DNA of 39,577 nucleotides from JBOFHT01 sp051649785 (GTDB lineage Archaea > Methanobacteriota > Methanobacteria > Methanobacteriales > Methanobacteriaceae). Positions 16,428 through 23,933 of this stretch are shown piece by piece. The notes below the pieces were generated by a model, which was given only the letters and a program-made list of their open reading frames with translations, did no database searches and was not told where the DNA came from. The stretch is taken from contig JBOFHT010000016.1 of the NCBI GenBank assembly GCA_051649785.1, forward strand, positions 1 to 39,577. Reading direction: 5' to 3'. The number at the start of each line of letters is the position of its first letter. Positions within the stretch are counted from its first letter, which is position 1. The position numbers were made by a program, and so were the translations under genes.

Positions 16428-16718
16428 TTAATCACCACCCATTTTTATTATTCCTCTTCCAAATATAAGAAGAACTACTAAAACAGCTGTAACAAGTATC
16501 AATGCTTCACCTAACGTATCAAAACCTCTCCAATCAAAAACTACTAATGTGACCATATTCGGTGCCATTTTAACACCAAGGTAGTTATATACATAACTTA
16601 TTCCAGGATTAATAATATTTTTAAGGTCGTAAATACCACTAAATAATGTTACTCCAAATAAAATTGTTGTTATAGACATTATTATAGTTCTTATATTACT
16701 GGTATTAGGATTAGACAT
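16428..16718 (-). CDS. ehbH: EhbH, MrpB-N/MbhE-like membrane subunit
   Basis: I choose ATG 16718 because GGGGTG lies seven bases before it; the in-frame GTG at 16727 overlaps that site. The protein has 96 residues, an N-terminal membrane helix (TIIMSITTILFGVTLFSGIY), the conserved VFDWRGFDTLGEALILV around residues 64-80, and a last helix VLVVLLIFGRG. The DWRGFDT motif is typical of this subunit in Mrp antiporters and Mbh hydrogenases. The ATG overlaps the ehbG stop by 8 bases, a sign of translational coupling. Confidence 0.85.
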   Translation of the reverse strand: MSNPNTSNIRTIIMSITTILFGVTLFSGIYDLKNIINPGISYVYNYLGVKMAPNMVTLVVFDWRGFDTLGEALILVTAVLVVLLIFGRGIIKMGGD

Positions 16719-17049
16719 ATATAACACCCCAATAGAAGACAGTTATTAAAATACCCAATGTTATAATCACATAAAATAACATAGATCCCATAGAATCATT
16801 TTGTTCTTTTTTAAGTGATGGCATTAGCGGCATATTAGTTAGTAATACTAAAAGTAAACCTAAAATTATAATTATTGTTAGTAAAATACTTACATGTCTT
16901 AGTATTATTGCTGTAATTAAAGCTGTGATTATCAATGTTGTTTCTGCAGCTAAAATAGATGAAACTGAAATATTATTACTCTCTTCGGCACTCTTTATTT
17001 TTTCTGACCTATTTTTAATGATTTTAATAAAAGTGTCATATAAATTCAT
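16711..17049 (-). CDS. ehbG: EhbG, small membrane subunit
   Basis: With ATG 17049 (AGGTG six bases upstream; GTG 17058 is an alternative inside that site) the protein has 112 residues. It has a charged N-terminus (FIKIIKNRSEKIKSAEESN) and about three hydrophobic helices. No catalytic motif is visible. The call is from its order between ehbF and ehbH. Its end overlaps ehbH by 8 bases. Confidence 0.75.
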   Translation of the reverse strand: MNLYDTFIKIIKNRSEKIKSAEESNNISVSSILAAETTLIITALITAIILRHVSILLTIIIILGLLLVLLTNMPLMPSLKKEQNDSMGSMLFYVIITLGILITVFYWGVIYV

Positions 17050-17157
17050 AGGAAACACCTTTTTAAGTTTATGTTATATGTTTTTTTATCTCCTTTTCCT
17101 TTTGAAATAATAAAGTTATTTTTAAACACATTAAAAATATTATATCTATTAAACACT

Positions 17158-18654
17158 TCAAACACCTAAAACACCTACTACAAAGTCATTTATTGGTACA
17201 GTAGCTATTTGTGGGAATAAACCTAGAATAATACATATTCCTAATAAAACAACTATTGATATAATTGTAGCTACTGGAACTTTTGATTTTGAAATAACTA
17301 GTCCTTCAGGTTTTGGTTTTAAAAATACGGAATAGAATGCTTTTGTAAATGTCATAAATGTTATTACACTCATTAATATCATTATAAATGCTAATTCTGG
17401 AAAACTAGAGTTTAGTGCAGACTGAATAAGCATTAACTTACTTTGGAATACATTAAATGGAGGAACTCCAGCCATTATTAATCCTCCTATTAAGAGTGAA
17501 ATAGCTATTTTAGGATTTTGTTCTATTAAACCACCTAACTTGCTTATTTTACTAGTTTTAGTAATATAAACAGTAGCTCCAAATCCTAAAAATATTAATG
17601 CAGTTATGAGTATTTCATTTAAAGCTTGGAAAAGTCCTGCTGTAGTACTCATAGCAGTTCCAATACTTAAACCAATTCCAATATACCCTAATTCTCCAAC
17701 AGCTAAAAATCCTAGCATTCTACGGAAATCAGTTTGCATAATTGCCATAGTTATTCCTAAAACCATAGCCATTATTGAAAATAGCATTATTACCCAGTAT
17801 ACAAAATCTAATGGGGAGAATATCCTTAATATTGCAATTCCAAATGATATAAAAGTTATTACAGTAAATCCTTGTAATAATGCAGCTCCATGAGGTAATG
17901 CTTTACTATAAACTGCTGATTTGATAGTGTGGAATGGGGGTAATCCTGAAGCATATAACCACCCAAAGAATATTAGTCCTAATGAAAGAAGGAAAACAGG
18001 GCTTAATGGATTAACAAGACCAGTATCAACAGCAAATACAATATCAGTTATATTTACACTACCTACCAAAGCTAGTAAGAATCCAATTCCTAGCAATAAT
18101 ATAGGCCCTCCAATTGAACCTAATATCATATATTTTAAAGCAGTTTCATATGCAGTATCTGTTTTTGAAGCAACAATTATCCCAACTTGTGTTAATGCAG
18201 CTATTTCAAAAAATATGTACATATTGAATATATCATCAGATAATAATAATGCAGTTACCGCAGCAGTTCCCATAAACATTAAAAACATATAAACGCCAGA
18301 AGCACGTTTAGTTTCACTAAGGGAAGTAAATATTGCAAAGAATGCTATCATTCCAAGAACAAATATAAATAATTTTTCTAATCCTCCAAAAACATATAAA
18401 ATCCCTGGATGGAAACTTCCAAGAGAACTATATAAATTTGATGGGAGCATATTTAGAAGATTTGAATTATCAATTAATGGAACATGTCCTCCAAAGAAGT
18501 GAAGTCCATAGTTAGCTAAAAGGGGGATGAGTGGTAGGAGAATAGCTAATGCAATAGAAAATCCTATAACTGCTTTATCACGTTTATGTAAGAGATTAAC
18601 AATTAATGCACAGGCTATAGGTATTACAACCATTAAAGGAATTAAATTATCCAT
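17158..18654 (-). CDS. ehbF: EhbF, NuoN/MrpD-like ion-pumping subunit
   Basis: The large antiporter-like subunit: 498 residues and about 14 membrane segments, family Proton_antipo_M. Recognisable elements include MFMGTAAVTALLLSDDIFNM with the key acidic region IFFEIAALTQVGI (about 149-161), FFGWLYASGLPPFHTIKSAV with conserved Pro-Pro-Phe-His and a Lys (about 228-247), and MQTDFRRMLGFLAVGELGYI (about 308-327). These residues form the half-channels that couple redox to H+ or Na+ movement. The ATG directly follows the ehbE stop, with GGAGGGAG as ribosome-binding site. Confidence 0.93.
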   Translation of the reverse strand: MDNLIPLMVVIPIACALIVNLLHKRDKAVIGFSIALAILLPLIPLLANYGLHFFGGHVPLIDNSNLLNMLPSNLYSSLGSFHPGILYVFGGLEKLFIFVLGMIAFFAIFTSLSETKRASGVYMFLMFMGTAAVTALLLSDDIFNMYIFFEIAALTQVGIIVASKTDTAYETALKYMILGSIGGPILLLGIGFLLALVGSVNITDIVFAVDTGLVNPLSPVFLLSLGLIFFGWLYASGLPPFHTIKSAVYSKALPHGAALLQGFTVITFISFGIAILRIFSPLDFVYWVIMLFSIMAMVLGITMAIMQTDFRRMLGFLAVGELGYIGIGLSIGTAMSTTAGLFQALNEILITALIFLGFGATVYITKTSKISKLGGLIEQNPKIAISLLIGGLIMAGVPPFNVFQSKLMLIQSALNSSFPELAFIMILMSVITFMTFTKAFYSVFLKPKPEGLVISKSKVPVATIISIVVLLGICIILGLFPQIATVPINDFVVGVLGV

Positions 18655-19164
18655 CTATTCTCCCTCCTTTTTCTCAGTTTTATTATCTTTATTTTTATCT
18701 TCACTATTACTAATATCTGAAATGTCCGTAATGTCTTTAATATTACCAATTTCAACATTATCTTCGCCAATATCATTTTCAGAATCCGAATGATCAGCTA
18801 AAACTACAGAAGCACTTAATGTTCTATGCTTATTATATAATACCATAGCTAATGCCAGTATGACAGCTAGTGTACTTGCTCCAATTACAATGCTTGTAAG
18901 TACAAGTGCATGGGGGAGTGGATAAGCTGAATTTTGAGCAAACCATGTTGGATTCATCCCGGGTAAAAATATAGGGACAATCCCGCCTGGTTTATAACCT
19001 AATGCAACAATAAATAAGTTAGTCCCTTCTTCAATAAATGCAATACCAATTATTTTCTTTATAATATTATCTAAAAAGATAGCTGCAAAGATTCCAATTA
19101 CAATAAGTGCTCCTGCTGTAAGTAATGAAGCCAGCTGTGTGTCAATAACTGCTAAATCAATCAT
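18655..19164 (-). CDS. ehbE: EhbE, NuoK/MrpC-like subunit
   Basis: I choose ATG 19164 because AGGA lies nine bases upstream; an in-frame ATG at 19173 abuts it. The protein has about 169 residues with three membrane helices. IGIAFIEEGTNLFIVALGY (about 40-58) carries the conserved Glu pair and Asn, and PHALVLTSIVIGASTLAVIL (about 92-111) is the NuoK/MrpC signature. The last 45 residues are an acidic low-complexity tail (DISDISNSEDKNKDNKTEKK), unusual for this family. The start overlaps ehbD by 8 bases (ATGATTGA). Confidence 0.9.
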   Translation of the reverse strand: MIDLAVIDTQLASLLTAGALIVIGIFAAIFLDNIIKKIIGIAFIEEGTNLFIVALGYKPGGIVPIFLPGMNPTWFAQNSAYPLPHALVLTSIVIGASTLAVILALAMVLYNKHRTLSASVVLADHSDSENDIGEDNVEIGNIKDITDISDISNSEDKNKDNKTEKKEGE

Positions 19165-19396
19165 TGTTATCATTCCTTTCAGTTTTATAAACAGCTAAAG
19201 CTAAGAAAACAGGAACAATTGCAGCTCCTACAATAGCCTGTGTTAAAGCTACATCGGGGGCTAGTAAGAATTGGAATATAAAAGCAACAGATGCACCAGT
19301 AATTCCAGTTAAAATAGCTGCTTTTAGTAAATCACGTTGTGTTAATGCTAAAATAGCTCCTAACACTGCAACAAACATTAGTATGTACTCAATCAT
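19157..19396 (-). CDS. ehbD: EhbD, MbhD/DUF4040-like subunit
   Basis: 79 residues, three short membrane helices. GITGASVAFIFQFLLAPDVA followed by LTQAIVGAAIVPVFLALAVY is the DUF4040 signature of Mrp and Mbh complexes: the APDVALTEA-like motif, here APDVALTQA with Gln for Glu. The ATG overlaps the ehbC TGA by 8 bases (ATGATTGA). The same 8-base overlap recurs at its other end with ehbE. Confidence 0.88.
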   Translation of the reverse strand: MIEYILMFVAVLGAILALTQRDLLKAAILTGITGASVAFIFQFLLAPDVALTQAIVGAAIVPVFLALAVYKTERNDNND

Positions 19397-19706
19397 TATT
19401 TGTCTCCTTGTGAGTTATTTCAGTTATAATTCCTTTACTTTTATCTTCTCCATAATAAAAAGCATTTGCCATTGCATGAGCTAAAAATGGAGCTAGTATA
19501 AAGTATATTACAGCTAAAAGTGGTTGACCTAATGCTATAAAAGCTAAAATACAAGCTATGTCTATAACTCCTAAAATATGTATTCTTGCGTAAATAACAT
19601 TATTTAACTTATTATTAAGGCGTAATATTCCAATAGATGCTATTAAAATCAAAACTGAGGATATTAATAAGGCTATTGTTCGTATAACTTCTTCTATAAA
19701 ATACAT
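19389..19706 (-). CDS. ehbC: EhbC, MrpG-like subunit
   Basis: 105 residues, three membrane helices. The pattern GILRLNNKLNNVIYARIHIL (about 27-46) matches the MnhG/MrpG conserved region (usually GxxRxPDxxxRxHA), and FILAPFLAHAMANAFY near 71-86 matches its end. GGAGAT precedes the ATG at 19706. The gap to ehbB is 65 bp. Confidence 0.85.
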   Translation of the reverse strand: MYFIEEVIRTIALLISSVLILIASIGILRLNNKLNNVIYARIHILGVIDIACILAFIALGQPLLAVIYFILAPFLAHAMANAFYYGEDKSKGIITEITHKETNND

Positions 19707-19771
19707 AAAAATCTCCTACTTGAACATTATTAGTTAATCCATTATTTATTATTAATTATCAATTTTAACTA

Positions 19772-20041
19772 TTAATTGTGCATTCCTCGTTTCAATACTA
19801 CTGAAAATGCTATCGTTCCAACAACTCCCATAATAAGTAATGCTAGTGCTATTGTTGAATAAAATTCTATGTTCCAAAGTGCACCAACAGCTGTTATTAG
19901 TACAGCTATTCCTAATGAAAATGTAGCACTTCCTATTAATCCCATAGCTATTGTTTTATGAGTAGTTATTCTTATAGCTGCAAACATGAATACTATAAGT
20001 GATGCCATTAGTATGTAGGTTGCTATTGTTAATAATTCCAT
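19772..20041 (-). CDS. ehbB: EhbB, MrpF-like subunit
   Basis: 89 residues, three membrane helices: ATYILMASLIVFMFAAIRI, MGLIGSATFSLGIAVLITAV and FYSTIALALLIMGVVGTIAF. The order ehbA, ehbB, ehbC resembles MrpE, MrpF, MrpG of Na+/H+ antiporters. GTGGTTT lies before ATG 20041. A 161-bp AT-rich gap separates it from ehbA. Confidence 0.85.
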   Translation of the reverse strand: MELLTIATYILMASLIVFMFAAIRITTHKTIAMGLIGSATFSLGIAVLITAVGALWNIEFYSTIALALLIMGVVGTIAFSVVLKRGMHN

Positions 20042-20202
20042 ATTAAACCACTTTATATTTTTATTTAGTTATCTTTTTTCTATAATTAATTATATATTGA
20101 GTAATTATATATTGAGTTAATTATTAATAATATTTAGTAATATTGACAATTAAGTAATAATTGGCAACTAACTTGTTATAAATATTTTTATAATGGTAAT
20201 AT

Positions 20203-20514
20203 TTATTCCATCATCTTTTTTATGTATTTTTCAAAAGGTATTATATCTTTAGCAGGTCTTGGTGAAATTGTAGCTACTTTCAATATCTTTTTATCAGAAT
20301 CAAGGTCAATAGATAATGTTCCTGGAGTTAAAGTTATACTGTTAGCTAAAATTGTTTGTGATACAGGTCTTTCAAGCACAGTTTCAATTTCAATAACAAC
20401 AGGGTCTATATTTTTACTTATACATCTTTTAGCAACATCTAATGTAGCCTTTATAATTTCATAGATTAAGATTATGAAGTATGCAATTCCATATATAACT
20501 CTTGTTAAAACCAT
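20203..20514 (-). CDS. ehbA: EhbA, MrpE-like first subunit of the Ehb operon
   Basis: I prefer ATG 20514 because GGAG lies nine bases upstream; the in-frame ATG at 20529 has no such site. From it the protein has 103 residues: an N-terminal membrane helix (VIYGIAYFIILIYEIIKATL) and a soluble domain. VIEIETVLERPVSQTILANS followed by ITLTPGTLSIDLD is the MnhE/MrpE signature, in which 'NSITLTPGT' is nearly universal. It is the promoter-proximal gene of the 17-gene operon. Confidence 0.9.
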   Translation of the reverse strand: MVLTRVIYGIAYFIILIYEIIKATLDVAKRCISKNIDPVVIEIETVLERPVSQTILANSITLTPGTLSIDLDSDKKILKVATISPRPAKDIIPFEKYIKKMME

Positions 20515-20529
20515 ACTTTTTAACTCCAT

Positions 20530-21101
20530 TTAAATTTTTATAAGTAATAATTTAATTTAAGTGCTTTAAGAGATTTAATAGCTTTAAGAATTTAATTTAA
20601 ATAGTTTTTAGATTTGTATTTCAGATTCCATATAATTTTTACTATAAAACTATTTAATTTAATTAATAGTACTATTAATGTATTATATGGGTATTAATTA
20701 AGGAATTAAGGATGAATTATATTTTAGTAGAATTATTGAGATATATTATTTTAGTTTATTTTATATTTAGCATATATTTGGCTAGAATATATTATCATTA
20801 AATTTAGTTGAGCTATTTTAGCTTATTATTAGCTTATTACTAAAATAATTTGTCATGATTGTTAATTATAATTTATCTTATATAAATATATATACATTTT
20901 TACTTAATCTTTTAATGTCTATTAAGCCATTACTATTACATTATATCATATTAATTAATATTATGAATTATTACTATTTTTTACATTATATTTATTATAA
21001 TTAATTATCCACATATTTAAGCAATTATCTGAATATTTAATCAAATTTACCCAATATTTATTATATTTTACCTTATATAAAGTTTTATTATATAAATATA
21101 T
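20530..21101 (-). promoter_or_regulatory. Upstream region of the Ehb operon
   Basis: This 572-bp AT-rich gap contains no gene. Read on the minus strand, AAAAATTATATGG (20629-20641) resembles an archaeal TATA box and would place a start near 20605, about 90 bases before ehbA. A perfect 18-bp palindrome lies upstream of it (20662-20679). Another strong TATA-like stretch (TTTATATAAG on the minus strand, 20877-20886) would give a leader of more than 300 bases. Confidence 0.45.
20662..20679. promoter_or_regulatory. 18-bp perfect palindrome, candidate ehb operator
   Basis: ATTAATAGTACTATTAAT equals its own reverse complement. It lies about 20 bp upstream of the TATA-like box at 20629-20641 on the coding (minus) strand, where archaeal activators commonly bind. 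The AGTACT core separates it from the surrounding simple A/T sequence. Confidence 0.4.
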
Positions 21102-22103
21102 TCAATTAATCATTTTTAAATAAATACTTAATATTGATGCTCCAATCCATAAAGTAATTATAATTAATCCAAAAACTTTTCTAACTTTTTTAGAACTTAT
21201 TGGCCTTAATAGTTCTATTCCTTTTGGAGTTAGTGAATCAATAGCTAGGTGTGATATAAAACCTCCAAACAATGAAAACATCATAATAAAAAATGAGAAT
21301 TTTAGATTTGGTGATAAAATATTATCTAATAAGTTATTAGGTACTATATTATGCACTAAATTATCAGATACTGGATTAATAAATATTAATTCACTAGATA
21401 TTAAATTATTAGATATTAAATTATTATAAACTTGTAAATTTTCCAAAGAAAAAGAAGGCAAACTCAAACTTAAATTTATAATATTCATATTGCTTAATAT
21501 ATTCAAACTACTTATTTCATTGAAAAAACTATTTAAAATAGGATAAGTAACTGGATTTAGTTCAACCCAGCTGTTAAATGGAATTAAAACCATTCCTAAT
21601 AGTAATAATATTGTAAAAGGGATTTTTAATCTTTTATTGAGTGACAATACCCCTAATAATATTAATATAATAAATATGGATAATGAACTAACGATACTCA
21701 TTCCATTTGAATAATTCAACACATCTAAAGTAAACATGGATAATGTAAATATAAATCCTACACTTAACAATATAAATGTTAATGTAATTAAAATTGTCAA
21801 TAATGCTGTTAATAATAGTGTTCCAAGTAATGAATGTGTGAAACCTCTATGATTTGAAAAATAAAATATTAATCCTACTAAAATTATTATTATACCAATT
21901 ATAGGGGGTAATGATAGAATATATAATATAACTGTGACTAAAAGGCCGAGCAATAATATTTTGTAAATATTTTCTTTTTTTATGTTATGATCAAAATCTA
22001 CTAAAGCAGCTCCAATTAATGCTAAAGCTATTGAATAAGGATTTGGAAAAAAAGGAATTATAAATAATATTGCAAAAAGACTATGTTCTTTAAATGAAGG
22101 CAT
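21102..22103 (-). CDS. Membrane-bound metal-dependent hydrolase (DUF457/YdjM family)
   Basis: 333 residues with about seven hydrophobic segments. The metal-binding motifs of the family are visible: DFDH near residue 37 (ALVDFDHNIK), HRGFTHS around residues 84-90, and HLAIDSLTPKGIELLRP near residues 288-304. A stretch of about 60 residues before the last motif is built from near-repeated NNLISNNLISSE / NPVSDNLVHN / PNNLLDN units, coded by TTATTAGATATTAAA-like DNA repeats (21360-21425); it looks like a species-specific insert. Start ATG 22103. The substrate is unknown. Confidence 0.85.
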   Translation of the reverse strand: MPSFKEHSLFAILFIIPFFPNPYSIALALIGAALVDFDHNIKKENIYKILLLGLLVTVILYILSLPPIIGIIIILVGLIFYFSNHRGFTHSLLGTLLLTALLTILITLTFILLSVGFIFTLSMFTLDVLNYSNGMSIVSSLSIFIILILLGVLSLNKRLKIPFTILLLLGMVLIPFNSWVELNPVTYPILNSFFNEISSLNILSNMNIINLSLSLPSFSLENLQVYNNLISNNLISSELIFINPVSDNLVHNIVPNNLLDNILSPNLKFSFFIMMFSLFGGFISHLAIDSLTPKGIELLRPISSKKVRKVFGLIIITLWIGASILSIYLKMIN

Positions 22104-22401
22104 ATTTAATCCTGTGTTAATCTTGAGTAATCTTGACTTTTTGATAATATAGTAAGTAATATCAATAAAAATTAATAAAAAAACAAAAACTTACTAATAA
22201 TATTTAATAATATTTTGTGTTATTAATTCTAATAACACTAATTAATTAACATTAATATTTATAACGCTTATACAAGCATTTAAAACATTAATACTTTATC
22301 CTATAACAGTTGATTTATCATACGTTTTATCTTATTTTATGGTATGAATTAATTATATTAATTATATTAATTTTAATTGTAATGATAGTATTGATAAGTT
22401 T

Positions 22402-22490
22402 AATGGCACCAATAAACCAGTAATGTGAGAGGAATGAATATTGAAGATAATTCATTGCATTATTATTTTTTCTAGTTTACTGATGCCATT
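22402..22490 (-). ncRNA. Candidate structured RNA (16-bp outer helix, inner hairpin)
   Basis: AATGGCACCAATAAAC (22402-22417) and GTTTACTGATGCCATT (22475-22490) are complementary at 14 of 16 positions as DNA. If the minus strand is transcribed, the two exceptions become G-U pairs, so the RNA helix is unbroken. An inner 7-bp hairpin (22433-22439 with 22450-22456, 10-nt loop) sits inside. On the minus strand a TATA-like TTTATAAATATAATAT spans about 22503-22518, so a start near 22490 is at the expected distance. It could be a free RNA or the leader of the DUF457 gene about 300 bp downstream. A minor transposable element is the main alternative. Confidence 0.4.
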
Positions 22491-22502
22491 TTAATATTTA
22501 AT

Positions 22503-22518
22503 ATTATATTTATAAATA
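22503..22518 (-). promoter_or_regulatory. TATA-like box for the hairpin RNA candidate
   Basis: Minus strand TTTATAAATATAATAT. Its centre lies about 20-25 bases from position 22490, where the 16-bp helix begins, which fits the usual archaeal TATA-to-start spacing. Confidence 0.3.
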
Positions 22519-23027
22519 AATAATCCAAGAGTAAGTTGAAAGTAATAAGTACTTAATTTCCATTGTATAATAAATTAATTGCAATAATTAATAACAATTA
22601 ATAATAAAGCAACATTGCTTAATAATGAAATATTACTTTAATATTATTGTGTGAATAGCATTTTAATTTAGATATTATCCTTATTAATAGGTTTATTTAC
22701 TTTATTTCAATTTAAATTGTAAAAATAACTGTATTATTCTTTTTATATTATTTTTGAACATTTTCCACTAATTTTCTAACTGTTCATTTATGTATTAACT
22801 ATGTATTTATGTAGTTGTGCTTTTGCACATTTCCGAAATTCTTAACATATGCTTTAAAGCAAATTAATTATAATTCAAATACAACTAATTTCATTTAATA
22901 AATCTATTTTAATAAAATAAAACTAGCAATAATAACAAAGTAATAACTAGTAATAAATAACATGAACCTATTAATGAACAAAAGAAGTAAAATGGCAAAT
23001 TTATTAAAACAATTAAAACACAAAAAT

Positions 23028-23068
23028 ACTCAAGTACTTTATTCACTCAAGTATTTTACTCAAATATT
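23028..23068. promoter_or_regulatory. Three 11-bp direct repeats upstream of the RHH-like gene
   Basis: ACTCAAGTACT (23028-23038), ACTCAAGTATT (23045-23055) and ACTCAAATATT (23058-23068) lie 46-87 bases before the ATG at 23115. Ribbon-helix-helix repressors often bind tandem short repeats in front of their own gene, so this is a candidate autoregulatory operator (inference). Confidence 0.45.
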
Positions 23069-23114
23069 CCATAATAAAATTCAAAACTAACTATATTCCA
23101 AAATATGTGATCAA

Positions 23115-23672
23115 ATGAAAAGAATAACAATAAGTGTTAAAGAGGATACAGACTTAATTTTTAGAAAACTTGCTTCCAAAAAATACAGATTTAAGAGAGG
23201 TTGGTATAGTGAGTCTATGGCCGAAGCTATGAAACTATGGATTGAACAAGAATTAAAGCTAGTTAAGTTAGATGAAATAGCTTATGAAATGTGGGAAAAA
23301 GTTAAAGAGAGTACTAATGGGCAAATAGATAACTGTGGGGATGTTATTAAATCTGTTGAATCTTTTTTCACTGAAAATTGTATCTATGCAAGTAATGCAG
23401 TTTATAGCTTTGATGAAGGAAGTGTAAATGTAACTACTAATTTAAAGCACCCTGATGAAATATTAAAATTTGTAACTAATAATGATGTTGGTAGAACCAC
23501 CATTATTGGCGAAAATGAATCAGATGATGTTGAAATCTTTAATTCCCCATTTGTCCTAGCTATTAAAGCAGGAATTGAAGAAATTACTAATGATACTTAT
23601 AAATTAGATTTCATAAAATATGGCAAAGATGGAGAAGCAGAATTTAGTTTAAAAATTTTACATGATGAATAA
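23115..23672 (+). CDS. Putative ribbon-helix-helix-like DNA-binding protein
   Basis: 185 residues. The N-terminal 45 residues have the ribbon-helix-helix pattern: a basic strand KRITISV, a helix EDTDLIFRKLASKKY, a turn with GWYS, then a second helix SMAEAMKLWIEQEL. Residues 75-185 form a separate mixed alpha/beta domain (VIKSVESFFTENCIYASNAV ... TIIGENESDDVEIFNSPFVL) that I cannot name; it may bind a ligand. GTGAT precedes the ATG. It stands alone, with three direct repeats upstream. I am moderately sure of the DNA-binding part and do not know the target. Confidence 0.6.
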   Translation: MKRITISVKEDTDLIFRKLASKKYRFKRGWYSESMAEAMKLWIEQELKLVKLDEIAYEMWEKVKESTNGQIDNCGDVIKSVESFFTENCIYASNAVYSFDEGSVNVTTNLKHPDEILKFVTNNDVGRTTIIGENESDDVEIFNSPFVLAIKAGIEEITNDTYKLDFIKYGKDGEAEFSLKILHDE

Positions 23673-23933
23673 AACATATTAGTACAATTTTCACAGCATA
23701 TAAAATACTTTATTATAAAATATTTTATTAAATAGGTAATTCTAATCTTACCTAATTAATACAATTTTATTTATAATAAATAAATTATTATTAATATAAA
23801 TTATTATAATTTATTATAATTTATTAAAAATATTATTTAAGAAATTAATAATTTACTAATAATAATTTATTAATTAACAATTTATTAATAACCATTTATC
23901 AATTAAAAGTTCATTACTCAATAGTTCGCCCTA
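23673..23933. other. Convergent AT-rich spacer
   Basis: Almost pure A/T with repeated TTATAATTTATTA-type words at 23760-23890, between convergent genes. No clear hairpin terminator or gene is seen. Confidence 0.4.

Larger units (their letters stand above)
22104..23114. other. 1-kb intergenic region with candidate RNA and operator repeats
   Basis: No protein gene is supported here. It contains the minus-strand hairpin RNA candidate (22402-22490), a small hairpin TGTGC-TTTT-GCACA (22816-22829), a palindrome GCTTTAAAGC (22851-22860), and three direct repeats close to the next gene (23028-23068). The rest is featureless A/T. Confidence 0.5.

Noticed and set aside
17606..18292. Two plus-strand open frames opposite ehbF
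   Set aside because: They are mirror frames of a membrane-protein gene; the Pro/Ile-rich translation reflects the complementary strand of hydrophobic codons.
20877..20895. TATA box of an unseen plus-strand gene
   Set aside because: The plus strand has no coding frame or structured RNA for more than 2 kb downstream; on the minus strand it would give an ehbA leader of more than 300 bases, so I keep it only as a weak alternative.
22816..22860. Small RNA from the TGTGC/GCACA hairpin and GCTTTAAAGC palindrome
   Set aside because: The stems are short (5 bp), with no promoter or terminator pattern around them; chance is a sufficient explanation.
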